Shown here: positions 1-8,897 of the stretch, one piece after another | Layout of the letters: the number at the start of each line of letters is the position of its first letter | Numbering within the stretch: the stretch's first letter is position 1 | Origin: Candidatus Omnitrophota bacterium | GTDB taxonomy: Bacteria; Omnitrophota; Koll11; Duberdicusellales; 4484-171 | Assembly: GCA_030692055.1 (NCBI GenBank) | Contig: JAUYCY010000075.1 | Location: 1-30,666 of the forward strand | Direction of reading: 5' to 3' | Length of the DNA: 30,666 nt | Notes under the pieces: model-generated | Told to the model about the DNA's origin: nothing | What the model saw: the letters and a program-made list of their open reading frames with translations, nothing else | Databases searched by the model: none | Program-made: the position numbers and the translations under genes

Positions 1-932
1 ATAAATACGAAAACTATTCCACAAGATATTTGTTGAAGATTATCGACGAATTAAAAAAGTTAGGAACCCGACTTCTTACCTTACATGGCGGTGAGTCTCT
101 TTTACGGAAAGATATTGGGGAAGTTATTAACTATGCAAAACTCAAGGGATTTTATATCAGTCTAAATACCAACGGTTATCTTATTCCTAACAAAATCAAA
201 GAGTTAATATGTATTGATAATATAATCTTAAGTTTGGATGGCCGAGAAGAAAATAATGATAAAAATAGAGGAAAGGGATGCTATAAAAAGGTTATGGAAG
301 CAATAGATTTTGTTCTAGAAAATAATATCCCTCTTGTTATTCATGCAACTCTTACAAAAAATAGCATCCAGGATATGGAATTCTTGGCTAAATTAGCGCA
401 AGATAAAAAATTCAGGGTCCAATACAGCATTCTTTATAATTATGCTGAGTTTAATGATAAATGTCCTGATACTGTCGCATCCGATACAGAAATCAGAGAA
501 ACTGTAAAGAAAATTTGGAGTTTAAAAAAGAAGGGATACCCGATCTTTTATTCTGAAAATGTTTTAACAACAGCTATTAATTGGCCTTTTTCTTATAATG
601 AGAGGTTCTTTATAGAAGAGGATAGAAGTTTTATAGCTAAAATACATAAACTGTTACCTTGTTACCACGGAAAATTAAAATATCAAATAGATGCGGATGG
701 CAGGGTCGTAACATGTTGGGCCCACAATATTCCCGATGCGCCTAACATAAAAGAAATCGGCGTCGCCCAAGCTATTAAGCAGTGCCGCGATAATAATAAA
801 TGTAGATACTGTACCTTTTTGGCTAATAATGAACATAATGCACTAATACACTTAATCCCCAGAAACATTTGGAATATTATTTGTATTCAAATAGCAGACG
901 TTTTGAAAATAAAAACATCAAGATTAAAATAG
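1..932 (+). CDS. Radical SAM/SPASM-type protein, 5'-truncated by window edge
   Basis: The reading frame is open back to the first bases (first full codon at nt 3), so the gene begins upstream and the TTG at 30 is not a credible start. What remains is the later part of a radical SAM barrel: a LHGGESLLRKDI segment (the GGE motif that contacts the SAM amino group) and the LNTNGYL strand. The C-terminal part carries cysteines in CYHGKLKYQIDADGRVVTC and CRYC, the layout of a SPASM/twitch extension that binds an auxiliary cluster. The CxxxCxxC motif must lie outside the window. Such enzymes do radical chemistry on peptides or sugars; the substrate is unknown. It is the first visible gene of the accessory biosynthetic block and is separated by 63 nt from the dehydrogenase that follows. 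Confidence 0.85.
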   Translation, partial: KYENYSTRYLLKIIDELKKLGTRLLTLHGGESLLRKDIGEVINYAKLKGFYISLNTNGYLIPNKIKELICIDNIILSLDGREENNDKNRGKGCYKKVMEAIDFVLENNIPLVIHATLTKNSIQDMEFLAKLAQDKKFRVQYSILYNYAEFNDKCPDTVASDTEIRETVKKIWSLKKKGYPIFYSENVLTTAINWPFSYNERFFIEEDRSFIAKIHKLLPCYHGKLKYQIDADGRVVTCWAHNIPDAPNIKEIGVAQAIKQCRDNNKCRYCTFLANNEHNALIHLIPRNIWNIICIQIADVLKIKTSRLK

Positions 933-995
933 TGACATTTGATGCTAAATTAAACATATAAAATATTAAATGCAAGAAAATAGATATATAAAAAG

Positions 996-1793
996 GTGAG
1001 ACATAGATATAATATTAAACATTGTATTATTATTGGATCTTCTTCAGGTTTAGGAGCAGCTTTAGTAGAAGAATTCCTCAATCAAACATCCTGTCGGATT
1101 ACCGGTGTGGCGAGAACAAATTTTGAGAAGATCCACCGCTATCGCGAATGGTCTGCATCTGGACGGTATAATCATATCGAACTGGATATTACGTCGCCGG
1201 TATGTCGCATTCATCTAAAATCTCTCTGTTCTGAATTTTCCTCTGAACCTATATGTGTTATTTTTAACGCGGCCCGTGTAGCTACAGATGTTAACAAAAA
1301 TGGTGCACTAAACTATGATGTTTTTGCAGATATTAATCGTGTAGGTATCGATGGTTTTGGAAATATTCTCGCTGCATTCGAAGAGCATTTTTTGAAATAT
1401 GGAGGAATTTTGGTAGGAATTTCGTCTTTTAGTTCTTTTATGCCTCCCTTACTTGAGCAAAGAGTAGCTTATCCATCTTCCAAGGCTTATCTGGATATGG
1501 CTTTTCGATGTCTTAGGGTTGCGTGGGATAAGAAAGTTAAGATAGTAATTATTCATTTAGGTCATATTAGTTATTCGAAAGATAAAACTTTTCCTAAATG
1601 GATATCGCCAACTTATAATTTGGTTGCTAAGAAAATAGTAAGATTAATTGCATCTGGAAAGGCTCCCCAAGAGATAAATTATCCTGTATTGTATTGTTTG
1701 ATTTATAAATATATATTTAGATTTATTCCCGATAGAGTATATTTAAATTTATTAGGGATATTAAGATATTTTATTAAGACTGATAAACGGTGA
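996..1793 (+). CDS. Short-chain dehydrogenase/reductase (SDR)
   Basis: 265 aa, the usual size of a classical SDR. It has the glycine-rich NAD(P) loop GSSSGLG (residues 14-20) after a first beta strand, an NAA variant of the NAG motif (91-93), a serine-rich catalytic strand GISSFSS (141-147) and the catalytic pair Y159/K163 in YPSSK. It should oxidise or reduce an alcohol or carbonyl on a small molecule, sugar or lipid in the cytoplasm; the substrate is not readable. The start is GTG at 996, just after an AAAAGG stretch, with no better in-frame start. Its stop overlaps the GTG start of the next gene by 4 nt, so the two are probably translationally coupled and act in the same pathway. Confidence 0.88.
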   Translation: MRHRYNIKHCIIIGSSSGLGAALVEEFLNQTSCRITGVARTNFEKIHRYREWSASGRYNHIELDITSPVCRIHLKSLCSEFSSEPICVIFNAARVATDVNKNGALNYDVFADINRVGIDGFGNILAAFEEHFLKYGGILVGISSFSSFMPPLLEQRVAYPSSKAYLDMAFRCLRVAWDKKVKIVIIHLGHISYSKDKTFPKWISPTYNLVAKKIVRLIASGKAPQEINYPVLYCLIYKYIFRFIPDRVYLNLLGILRYFIKTDKR

Positions 1794-3217
1794 AACCAGA
1801 TATCGTTTTTTATCAACAGTATGCCTTACCTTATTTCGGAATACTTTCTTTGAATGCTTATCTCAAACATGCTGGGTTCAAAGCCGATGTGGTAATTAAA
1901 TCCCTGGAGAAGGATCCCATAAGAACAATAAAGCGATTAAATCCCAGCATTGTGGGAATTTCTGTGTTATCTACAGAGCATAATTGGCTTATCTATGCAA
2001 CGCAGGCTATGCGTAGCGCAATGCCACATGTTAAAATAATTGTAGGAGGTATTCATGCGATATTTTATCCTGAAGAGATTCTTTCGGTCACATCGGCAGA
2101 TTTAGTTTGTCATAGCGAAGGCGAAGATGTTTTATTAAATGTGATTAAAGAATTAAATAAATCTAATCCCTCTTGGCATTCTATCCCCGGTATATCCTAT
2201 AGAGATAATTCGGGAGTTATTCACACAAACGAAAGGGCTACGTTAGTTCAATTCGATGATAAGATAGTCGAAGATAGAGCTATCTATTATGACCGTTACC
2301 CTCCTCTCGCCAAAGATATAGTGCATCGTTTTTTTTCAAGCAGAGGTTGTCCTTATCGATGTAGTTTCTGCTATAATCCAGTCATTAAAGATTTCTTTAA
2401 GGGGAAAGGCAAATATGAGCGACAAAAAAGCGTTGAACTCTTTATTCAGGAAATATATTCGCAATGCACCAAGTATTCTATAAAGTTAGTCTTTTTCTAC
2501 GACGATTTATTTACTTTTGATAAGAAATGGCTAAAAAGATTCCTTGAGATCTACAAAATTAAAGTAAATATACCATTCATGTGCACTACAAGAGCTGACC
2601 TTATAGATGATGATACTTCTCGAATGTTGGCAGAGGCCGGTTGCCGTACCGCAAGTTTTGGTATTGAGACAGGAAACTACCAGATACGGAAAAATATTTT
2701 AAAAAAAGATATTAGCGACGAACAAATAATGCGCTGCGGAGATCTTCTGCACAAATATGGCATCAGGATACAGACATCGAATATGTTTTGTCTTCCTAAT
2801 GAAACCTTAGAAGATGCTTATAAAACCGTTGAACTGAATATAAAATCTAAAGCAAACTTTGCTTTTTCCGCGCTTTTTATGCCATTTCCTAAAATGGAAA
2901 TTGCCGACTATTGTATCAAGCAAGGCTTTTTAAAACCCGACTATTCACTTAAAGATTTACCTTATTCTTTTTTAACCGCTAGCATATTGAATATGCCAAA
3001 TAAGGCAGCCATTGTCAATATTCATCGTCTCGTATATTTTTTTGTTAGATGGCCATTATTTTTTAGAATATTCAGAAAAATAGTTCGTCTTTACTTTCTT
3101 AATATCTTTTTTCGCTTAATCTTTCTTATTAGTAATTTACTCAGGTACAAAGAGGAAAGAGGTATTACATTGCCGTCTGCTATACAGTATGCTTTGCGGC
3201 TTAGGAACTCATTTTAA
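1790..3217 (+). CDS. B12-binding-type radical SAM protein
   Basis: 475 aa with two-part architecture. Residues 1-120 look like a cobalamin-binding Rossmann domain (PSIVGISVL strand, IIVGGIHA with the GG at 86-87, then SADLVCHSEGE). A radical SAM barrel follows, with the 4Fe-4S motif C187-xxx-C191-xx-C194 in SSRGCPYRCSFCYNP. Family members are often methyltransferases or cyclases acting on unactivated carbons. The canonical DxHxxG cobalamin ligand motif is not visible, so cobalamin may bind without the lower histidine or not at all. The C-terminal ~80 residues are basic and aromatic/hydrophobic (KIVRLYFLNIFFRLIFLI), suggesting membrane contact and a lipid-like substrate. GTG start at 1790, 4 nt overlap with the SDR. 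Confidence 0.88.
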   Translation: MKPDIVFYQQYALPYFGILSLNAYLKHAGFKADVVIKSLEKDPIRTIKRLNPSIVGISVLSTEHNWLIYATQAMRSAMPHVKIIVGGIHAIFYPEEILSVTSADLVCHSEGEDVLLNVIKELNKSNPSWHSIPGISYRDNSGVIHTNERATLVQFDDKIVEDRAIYYDRYPPLAKDIVHRFFSSRGCPYRCSFCYNPVIKDFFKGKGKYERQKSVELFIQEIYSQCTKYSIKLVFFYDDLFTFDKKWLKRFLEIYKIKVNIPFMCTTRADLIDDDTSRMLAEAGCRTASFGIETGNYQIRKNILKKDISDEQIMRCGDLLHKYGIRIQTSNMFCLPNETLEDAYKTVELNIKSKANFAFSALFMPFPKMEIADYCIKQGFLKPDYSLKDLPYSFLTASILNMPNKAAIVNIHRLVYFFVRWPLFFRIFRKIVRLYFLNIFFRLIFLISNLLRYKEERGITLPSAIQYALRLRNSF

Positions 3218-3237
3218 TTAAATATACGTTTTAAAAA

Positions 3238-3984
3238 ATGAGAATAAACAATAAATATGAAAATCAAAAATATTTTTGGGAATATGCGGGCAATATTGGT
3301 TATGGTAAAGCAATTTTTTCCAATCCAACAGTAGAAAGACATATTACTACCAAGCAGTGGCAATCAGTGATTTATGTCGCAGGATATGTTGGATTAGACA
3401 AAGACTCAAGAGTTATTGAATTAGGATGCGGTGATGGTAATTTCGCAGAAAATGTTCTGTCGTGTCACTACAAACACGTAGATGCTTATGATATGTCTAG
3501 GTCTGCTATAGAGAGTGCACGATCGAGATCTAAATCTGAAAATGTTAGTTATTATATACAGGATATAAGCACTTATGATTTTGGACCGAATGCACATTGG
3601 GATGGAGCATTTTTGATAGGTTTTATTCATCACATTAAAGATTTTGCTCCGTTGATTATTTCTCGTTTGGCTAAAGTTTGTCCTAAGGTAATTGTTTTGG
3701 AGCCTAACGGTGATAATATAGTACGAAAGTTACTTGAGCAATTACCATCTTATAGACAAGCAGGGGAAAATAGTTTTAGATTAAAAGAAATAATAAATAT
3801 TTTCAACTCGAATGACTATACAGTTAAGATAATTTCTAGAATAAACATTATTCCACCATTTTTACCTGAAATTCTTTTCCCTTCTTTTAAAAGCCTTGAA
3901 AGATTAGTTGAATCCATTTTTTTTCTAAATAAAATGTGCGCTACGTATATACTTGGTTTCGAACATAGACACTGGAATAAATAA
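3238..3984 (+). CDS. Class I SAM-dependent methyltransferase
   Basis: 248 aa. The SAM-binding motif I is clear: VIELGCGDGNFAENV at about residues 59-73, followed by the acidic motif II region VDAYDMS and a GAFLIGFIHH motif IV-like strand. This is a Rossmann-fold methyltransferase of the Methyltransf_11/25 type. The acceptor is unknown; the neighbours (SDR, B12 radical SAM, membrane transferase-like protein) suggest a sugar or lipid. The start is ATG 3238 after an AT-rich TTTTAAAAA sequence with no recognisable Shine-Dalgarno site. It sits 20 nt after the radical SAM gene and is followed by 138 AT-rich non-coding bases. Confidence 0.85.
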   Translation: MRINNKYENQKYFWEYAGNIGYGKAIFSNPTVERHITTKQWQSVIYVAGYVGLDKDSRVIELGCGDGNFAENVLSCHYKHVDAYDMSRSAIESARSRSKSENVSYYIQDISTYDFGPNAHWDGAFLIGFIHHIKDFAPLIISRLAKVCPKVIVLEPNGDNIVRKLLEQLPSYRQAGENSFRLKEIINIFNSNDYTVKIISRINIIPPFLPEILFPSFKSLERLVESIFFLNKMCATYILGFEHRHWNK

Positions 3985-4122
3985 AAATTATAGGTGATGA
4001 TAAAAAAATAGAAAAGTTTATATAAATAACGTATGATCAAAAAAGTGTTCCGCATTAATTTGTACCAGTCGTTAATAACCTTTAGCATGCTTAATAGTTT
4101 TAAGAACTACAGATAAATATAT

Positions 4123-6066
4123 ATGAAACTTATTGAAGAATTCTGCGAGAAATTTGCCGATTATTTAATCTGGATATTCATATTTATATATGTCTTTATA
4201 TTTAATTATATATGCTTTTTAAAATATAATTCTTTTAGTTATTATGATTGGGATTTCGCTAGCGATGTAATCGTCTACTGGAATAGTGTTCATGGTAAAT
4301 TACTTTATTATCCTTTTTTAGAACAGATAATCTTTGGTGCCCATTTGTATTTGATTATATTCTTAATTATTCCTATTTATGCAATTTTTCAGCATCCTTT
4401 GACTGTATTGTTCTTGCAAACTATATTCTTAGGTATCGCTGCATACCCACTGTATCTTCTGGCAAAGTTAAAACTTAATAAAACTTTTGCCTTGGCAGTA
4501 AGCCTAGTCTATTTATTATATCCCCCTTTGGGGTATATTAATCTTTTTGAGACCCATTTTGATGCATTTACTATATTTTTCTTTTCTTTTGCCTTGTATT
4601 TTTTTGAAAAAGATGACTTTAAGAAATTTTTAATTTTTATCTTTCTTGCTATATCCTGCAAGGAAAATGTAAGTCTCGTTATTCTTATGTTTGGAATTTA
4701 CGCATTATTTAAAAAAAAGACAAAAAAATGGATTTTTATTCCTCCATTATTAGGCATTACTTGGTTTTTTCTTTCAGTAAAGGTTATCATTCCTTTCTTT
4801 GCTAGAGAGGCCAAGTCTTATCAAGAAGGATTTATGTTCAGCGTACATTTTCAGCACTTGGGAAGAAATATCTTTGAGATGATAAAGACCATGTTCACGC
4901 ATCCCGTATTAGTATCTAAATTCGCACTTACAAAAAGAAAACAAATTTATCTCTTACAATTATTTCTGCCTACTTCTTTCTTGGGAATTTTAAGCCCGTT
5001 AGCTTTATTGATTGCTCTACCTATCTTTATGCAGAATCTGCTCTCTTCATTTACGTCTCACGCAATGATATATTTTCAATATGTTGCCTTGCTTATTCCT
5101 TTCATATTCAATTCTACTATAAATGGATTGGCTAGGCTTCTGAACTTTAAGTCTCTTCGACATAAGCAGCTAGTGCTTACAGGATTTTTGCTTATTGCTA
5201 TTTTCTCTGGTGTTCATTTAAATGCGCCACAATTGTATTTAGGGCGTTATATAAAAATTTATAAAATTGACGAGATAGCAAAAGAAAAAGATAAATTAGT
5301 AAGGATGATTCCAAAAGATGCATCGGTAATCGCTACTTTTCAATTTTTGCCAAAATTATCACATAGGCATGACCTTTATTCTATGCATTTTATTTCTACC
5401 GGTTATAAAATGTACACGAAGGTAAAGTATGAATCGCCTATAAATTTGGAGTATGCCTTAATAGATTTCAATGAACCCTTAATGATTGGTTCATTTTTTC
5501 CTCCCCAGGCTTCCGATAATATACGTAATTTTTTAGAAAATGGTAATTGGATGGTTCTCAAGGCGATAGATGATGTGGTTTTGTTTAAGAAAAATTATTT
5601 TAAAGGCAAGAAAATTTGTGAGCTTATTACCGAAACAGATATACAAAATATCGTTAATGTCAATATAGACAGTAAGATAATGTTTTTAGGTTTCGATATA
5701 GAATCAAGAAATATTAGAAGTGGAGATGTTTTGCATCTTACCTATTATTGGAAGAGAATTAAAAAAATAGATGAAGAAATAGGCTTTTTTTTACAATTTG
5801 TAGATTCGAATCACCAAGTTGTTCTACAAAAGGTTCGTACTTCAGGTTATCGTGTTTATTCTTCTCCAAATTGGCCTAATGATCATATAGTCAAAGAGGA
5901 AAATTGGGTATTCATACCTACAAATATAAAACATAAAAAATATAGCGTTAGAATAGGTATGTTTTTTTTGTCCGATGGAAAGATTTTACCCGTTTTAAAT
6001 AAAGAAAAAATCGATAAGATGGGAAGAATAATTATATCGGATGTTCTTATTGTAAGCGATAGCTAG
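4123..6066 (+). CDS. DUF2079-family polytopic membrane protein (GT-C-like)
   Basis: 647 aa. The N-terminal ~370 residues form many hydrophobic helices (first at about 13-34) with an acidic first loop YYDWDF (40-45) and a FETHFDAF motif (142-149) that matches the FDFHPEAL-like signature of DUF2079 proteins. That family resembles GT-C glycosyltransferases that use polyprenyl-phosphate sugars, though activity is not established. The C-terminal ~270 residues are soluble. The last ~150 look like an all-beta sheet domain (GFFLQFVDSNHQVVLQKVRT), presumably on the outer face. Probable role: transferring or modifying a surface sugar or lipid. The ATG start has no clear ribosome site, and the gene is notably AT-rich. 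Confidence 0.78.
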   Translation: MKLIEEFCEKFADYLIWIFIFIYVFIFNYICFLKYNSFSYYDWDFASDVIVYWNSVHGKLLYYPFLEQIIFGAHLYLIIFLIIPIYAIFQHPLTVLFLQTIFLGIAAYPLYLLAKLKLNKTFALAVSLVYLLYPPLGYINLFETHFDAFTIFFFSFALYFFEKDDFKKFLIFIFLAISCKENVSLVILMFGIYALFKKKTKKWIFIPPLLGITWFFLSVKVIIPFFAREAKSYQEGFMFSVHFQHLGRNIFEMIKTMFTHPVLVSKFALTKRKQIYLLQLFLPTSFLGILSPLALLIALPIFMQNLLSSFTSHAMIYFQYVALLIPFIFNSTINGLARLLNFKSLRHKQLVLTGFLLIAIFSGVHLNAPQLYLGRYIKIYKIDEIAKEKDKLVRMIPKDASVIATFQFLPKLSHRHDLYSMHFISTGYKMYTKVKYESPINLEYALIDFNEPLMIGSFFPPQASDNIRNFLENGNWMVLKAIDDVVLFKKNYFKGKKICELITETDIQNIVNVNIDSKIMFLGFDIESRNIRSGDVLHLTYYWKRIKKIDEEIGFFLQFVDSNHQVVLQKVRTSGYRVYSSPNWPNDHIVKEENWVFIPTNIKHKKYSVRIGMFFLSDGKILPVLNKEKIDKMGRIIISDVLIVSDS

Positions 6067-6201
6067 GATATACCTTAAGAGAGGTTTTTATTAGGTCAAA
6101 TATAATGTATTTGTATAATAAATTATCAAAGTCCGAATTAATGATTTTACAAGAACAAAAATAATCTATGATTCAAAGATGACCCAGGGGGAGGATTTAT
6201 T

Positions 6202-6753
6202 ATGCTAAAAGGAGTTGTAATTGGTTTTTTTTGCTTTATATCGTTTCTTATTCTGCACGTTATTATCTTTCATAATCGTGAAATAAAGTGTCGTTTTCTA
6301 ACATTGGTAATGATTTTTTATGCGTTGGTTCCATTTTATATACTTTTATATATTATAATTCCAGCCGATGCGTTAGTTCTAATATCAGCTGATCCCAGAG
6401 TAATGCCAGGTACTGTTATCGGGCTTTCGCAAGTTTTTAACTTTTTTATTGGTCTTGCGATCTATCATCTTCTTTTCTTTGGTTATTGTCAATTTTATTT
6501 TCTTTTGGATCGCTCCGTATCGGTCAGGACAATGATTGAATTAATGCAACATCCGCAAAAGAAAATGACCAAAGAAGAAATTAAGAAAGCATATGACTTC
6601 GATGACTTCATCTCTAGAAGATTAAAACATATGTTGGATAGTAAATACATAACTCAAGAATCTAGTTATTATACTAATACCGCTAAAGGGCGTTTACTTG
6701 CTAAAGTTTTTAGGTTTCTGAAAGAATATTTAAGATTGGGCATAGGAGGATAA
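6202..6753 (+). CDS. Small 3-TM membrane protein with C-terminal winged-helix domain (paralogue A)
   Basis: 183 aa, no named family recognised. Three hydrophobic helices (about 5-23, 32-53, 74-101) are followed by a predicted cytoplasmic domain (107-170) that reads as a winged helix: TMIELMQHPQKKMTKEEIKKAY, then FISRRLKHMLDSKYI as a recognition-like helix, then a YYTNTAKG wing. It ends with an amphipathic helix LLAKVFRFLKEYLRL and a terminal GG. Two more genes here (12864 and 13393) share this layout and the LxAKVF signature. Start ATG 6202 with a strong GGGGGAGG site 7 nt upstream. It may be a membrane-anchored regulator or scaffold for the glycan pathway; function is inference. Confidence 0.75.
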   Translation: MLKGVVIGFFCFISFLILHVIIFHNREIKCRFLTLVMIFYALVPFYILLYIIIPADALVLISADPRVMPGTVIGLSQVFNFFIGLAIYHLLFFGYCQFYFLLDRSVSVRTMIELMQHPQKKMTKEEIKKAYDFDDFISRRLKHMLDSKYITQESSYYTNTAKGRLLAKVFRFLKEYLRLGIGG

Positions 6754-6856
6754 AAGACGAAAAAGTCTTGACTATTGGATAAAAGAAACAATCCGCCCCC
6801 TGATTTATAAATGAAAAATTTCAGATGTAAAAATATTATAACAGCGGAGGTTTAAT

Positions 6857-7795
6857 ATGACAAAAGTTTTAATCATAAAGTTAGGGTATTCCGAGACCCT
6901 GGATCAAGAGATAGGGACAACGACCAGCTTAGGCGATGTGCTTAGGACTACAGTTATCTTGAATTACTTTAAAGAGAACGATGTTACCTGGCTGGTAGAT
7001 GAAAAGGCCTATCCCTTACTGGAAAACAATCCTTTGATAGAACGGATATTGATTTTTAATCTGGAGTCTGTTTTGCAGTTACAGCGCGAAAGGTTCGATA
7101 CAGTAATAAACCTGGAAAAAGGTTCGGGAATTTGTGCCTTTTCCGATTCTATTAATGCTTGGAGAAGATTCGGCTTCAGGTTTGACGTCGATCGCGGAAT
7201 CGCCCAGGCTTATGATGGTGCAGAAAAGGTTTTAAGCCTCTGTCTTGATTTAGAAAAAAAGAAAGGGAGCCTAAAATACTGGCAAGATGCATTGGCTTCT
7301 ATGATTGGAGAAAAATGGATAGGGAAAGAAGAATATATTCTTGGATATCGCCCGCGTTCTCCAGTAAAATATGATATTGGTTTTAACTGGGTTGCCGGGG
7401 ATAAGTGGCCGAATAAAACATGGCCTAAAAAACATTGGAAGAAGTTAGAAGGTTTATTGAAAAAGAAATATACGATTTCATTACAGAAGGGCTTGAGTAA
7501 TCTTTTTGAATATATGGATTGGATTAATTCCTGTCGTCTTATTGTTACGAATGACAGTCTAGGTATGCATTTAGCGATTGCTTTAAAGAAAAAAATTGTT
7601 GCTCTATTTGGCCCGACTTCTTCCCGTGAAATCTATCTTTATAATAGGGGAGTGAATCTTATACCAAAGGCTCCTTATGATTGCATTCCCTGTCTTAAAA
7701 CTCAATGTATCCAGAAGACGCATTGTATGGAATTTATTAAGCCAGAAGCAGTTAAAGATGAGATTGTTAAAATGCTATCAGAGAAAGGAAAATAA
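6857..7795 (+). CDS. Glycosyltransferase family 9 (heptosyltransferase-like)
   Basis: 312 aa. The N-terminal Rossmann domain has LIIKLGYSE and SLGDVLRTT (24-32), the GT9 hallmark. The C-terminal donor-binding domain has VTNDSLGMHLAIAL (about 230-243) and VALFGPTSSREI (248-259), matching the D-S/T-G-xxH-xAxA and FGPT motifs of ADP-heptose:LPS heptosyltransferases. The C-terminus adds a cysteine-rich segment (CIPC, C284, C290) seen in many GT9 proteins. It should transfer a heptose or similar sugar to a lipid-linked core at the inner face of the membrane. Start ATG 6857 with GGAGG 6 nt upstream. It is followed 2 nt later by a radical SAM/SPASM gene. Confidence 0.9.
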   Translation: MTKVLIIKLGYSETLDQEIGTTTSLGDVLRTTVILNYFKENDVTWLVDEKAYPLLENNPLIERILIFNLESVLQLQRERFDTVINLEKGSGICAFSDSINAWRRFGFRFDVDRGIAQAYDGAEKVLSLCLDLEKKKGSLKYWQDALASMIGEKWIGKEEYILGYRPRSPVKYDIGFNWVAGDKWPNKTWPKKHWKKLEGLLKKKYTISLQKGLSNLFEYMDWINSCRLIVTNDSLGMHLAIALKKKIVALFGPTSSREIYLYNRGVNLIPKAPYDCIPCLKTQCIQKTHCMEFIKPEAVKDEIVKMLSEKGK

Positions 7796-7797
7796 TA

Positions 7798-8865
7798 GTG
7801 GAGGATGATTTTAGAATAGACAGTCATAAATTAATATTTCATGTTGCAAGAATAAATGATTGGTTGAATGCCAAGACGATTCCTCCGATATATCTGGAGA
7901 TTTCTCCGTCGGGGGCTTGTAATCATCGCTGTATCTTTTGCGCTCTCGATTATTTAGGCTATAAGCCCAAATTTTTAGATTTAAATGTCTTAAAAGCCAC
8001 AATCAAACAAGCAGGTGCCTTGGGCGTTAAGAGCGTTATGTATTCTGGTGAAGGCGAACCGTTACTTCACAAAGATATTTGTGAAATTGTCAAATATACA
8101 AAGGATTCCGGTATTGATGTCGCTATCACCACTAATGGCGTATTGCTTAAAAAAGAAGTATCCGGTAAGATATTAAAATTCTTAAGTTGGATCAAGGTAA
8201 GTTTTAATGCCGGAAAAAGTAAGACTTATTCAAAGGTCCATCGTTGTCAGAAAGAAGATTTCCATAAAGTGTTAAATAATCTTAAGGATGCGATAGAAAT
8301 AAAAGACAGAGATAAGTTAAGTGTGGCCGTAGGGGTTCAATTATTGCTCATTCCGGATAATTTTGGAGAAGTTTTTACTTTGGTTAAATTATTGAAAAAT
8401 ATTAAAGTAGATTATTTGACGATCAAGCCGTATTCACAGCATCCCTTGAGCGGTTCACATATAGATCCGAGATTTAAATATGAGGATTATGCTTATCTGA
8501 ATAAGAAATTACAGAAGATGGAGGATGATAACTTTAAAATTATCTTCCGGGAACAGACCATGAGAAGGCTAAGCGCTGCCAAGGATTATAAGCGTTGTTT
8601 AGGGGTGCCGTTTTGGGCCTATATTAACGCCGGTGGCGATGTCTATGCCTGCAGTGCTTTTCTGGAAAAGAAAGAATTTTGCTACGGTAATATTTATAAA
8701 GATAATTTTAGAGATATAATGAACAGTAAACGTCGAAAAGCCGTTATTAGAAGGGTAAGCTCAAGATTGGATGTGACCAGCTGCAGGCAGGCTTGCCGGC
8801 TGGACAAAATAAACAGCTATCTCTGGGAATTAAAGAATCCTGGCTCACACGTTAACTTTATTTGA
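7798..8865 (+). CDS. Radical SAM/SPASM protein (paralogue 1, ends in NFI)
   Basis: 355 aa. A short N-terminal segment DSHKLIFHVARINDWL precedes the radical SAM motif C41-NHR-C45-IF-C48; GEGEP (84-88) is the SAM-binding GGE-like motif and TTNG the next strand. The C-terminal SPASM region has C268, INAGGDVYACSAF, CYGNI and CRQAC, enough cysteines for an auxiliary cluster. The last residues are KINSYLWELK then HVNFI. The whole plan is shared with the gene at 11735. Substrate unknown; placed between a GT9 transferase and TPP-enzyme subunits, it probably modifies a sugar, lipid or amino-acid building block. GTG start at 7798 with GAGAAAGG upstream. The stop overlaps a possible TTG start of E1 alpha, but the ATG at 8898 is preferred there. 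Confidence 0.88.
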   Translation: MEDDFRIDSHKLIFHVARINDWLNAKTIPPIYLEISPSGACNHRCIFCALDYLGYKPKFLDLNVLKATIKQAGALGVKSVMYSGEGEPLLHKDICEIVKYTKDSGIDVAITTNGVLLKKEVSGKILKFLSWIKVSFNAGKSKTYSKVHRCQKEDFHKVLNNLKDAIEIKDRDKLSVAVGVQLLLIPDNFGEVFTLVKLLKNIKVDYLTIKPYSQHPLSGSHIDPRFKYEDYAYLNKKLQKMEDDNFKIIFREQTMRRLSAAKDYKRCLGVPFWAYINAGGDVYACSAFLEKKEFCYGNIYKDNFRDIMNSKRRKAVIRRVSSRLDVTSCRQACRLDKINSYLWELKNPGSHVNFI

Positions 8866-8897
8866 TTTTTGATGTTGATATTTTTGAGAGTATACCG

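Noticed and set aside
4033..4116. 27-residue plus-strand frame starting MIKKVFRINLYQ
   Set aside because: No ribosome site and no recognisable family; too short to support.
6105..6164. 19-residue plus-strand frame
   Set aside because: No ribosome site and nothing recognisable; probably chance in AT-rich sequence.
6754..6775. AAGAC/GTCTT hairpin as a terminator before the GT9 gene
   Set aside because: Only 5 bp, AT-rich, and not followed by a T run.
8862..8897. Earlier TTG start for E1 alpha
   Set aside because: Adds residues not typical of the family, while ATG 8898 has a ribosome site.
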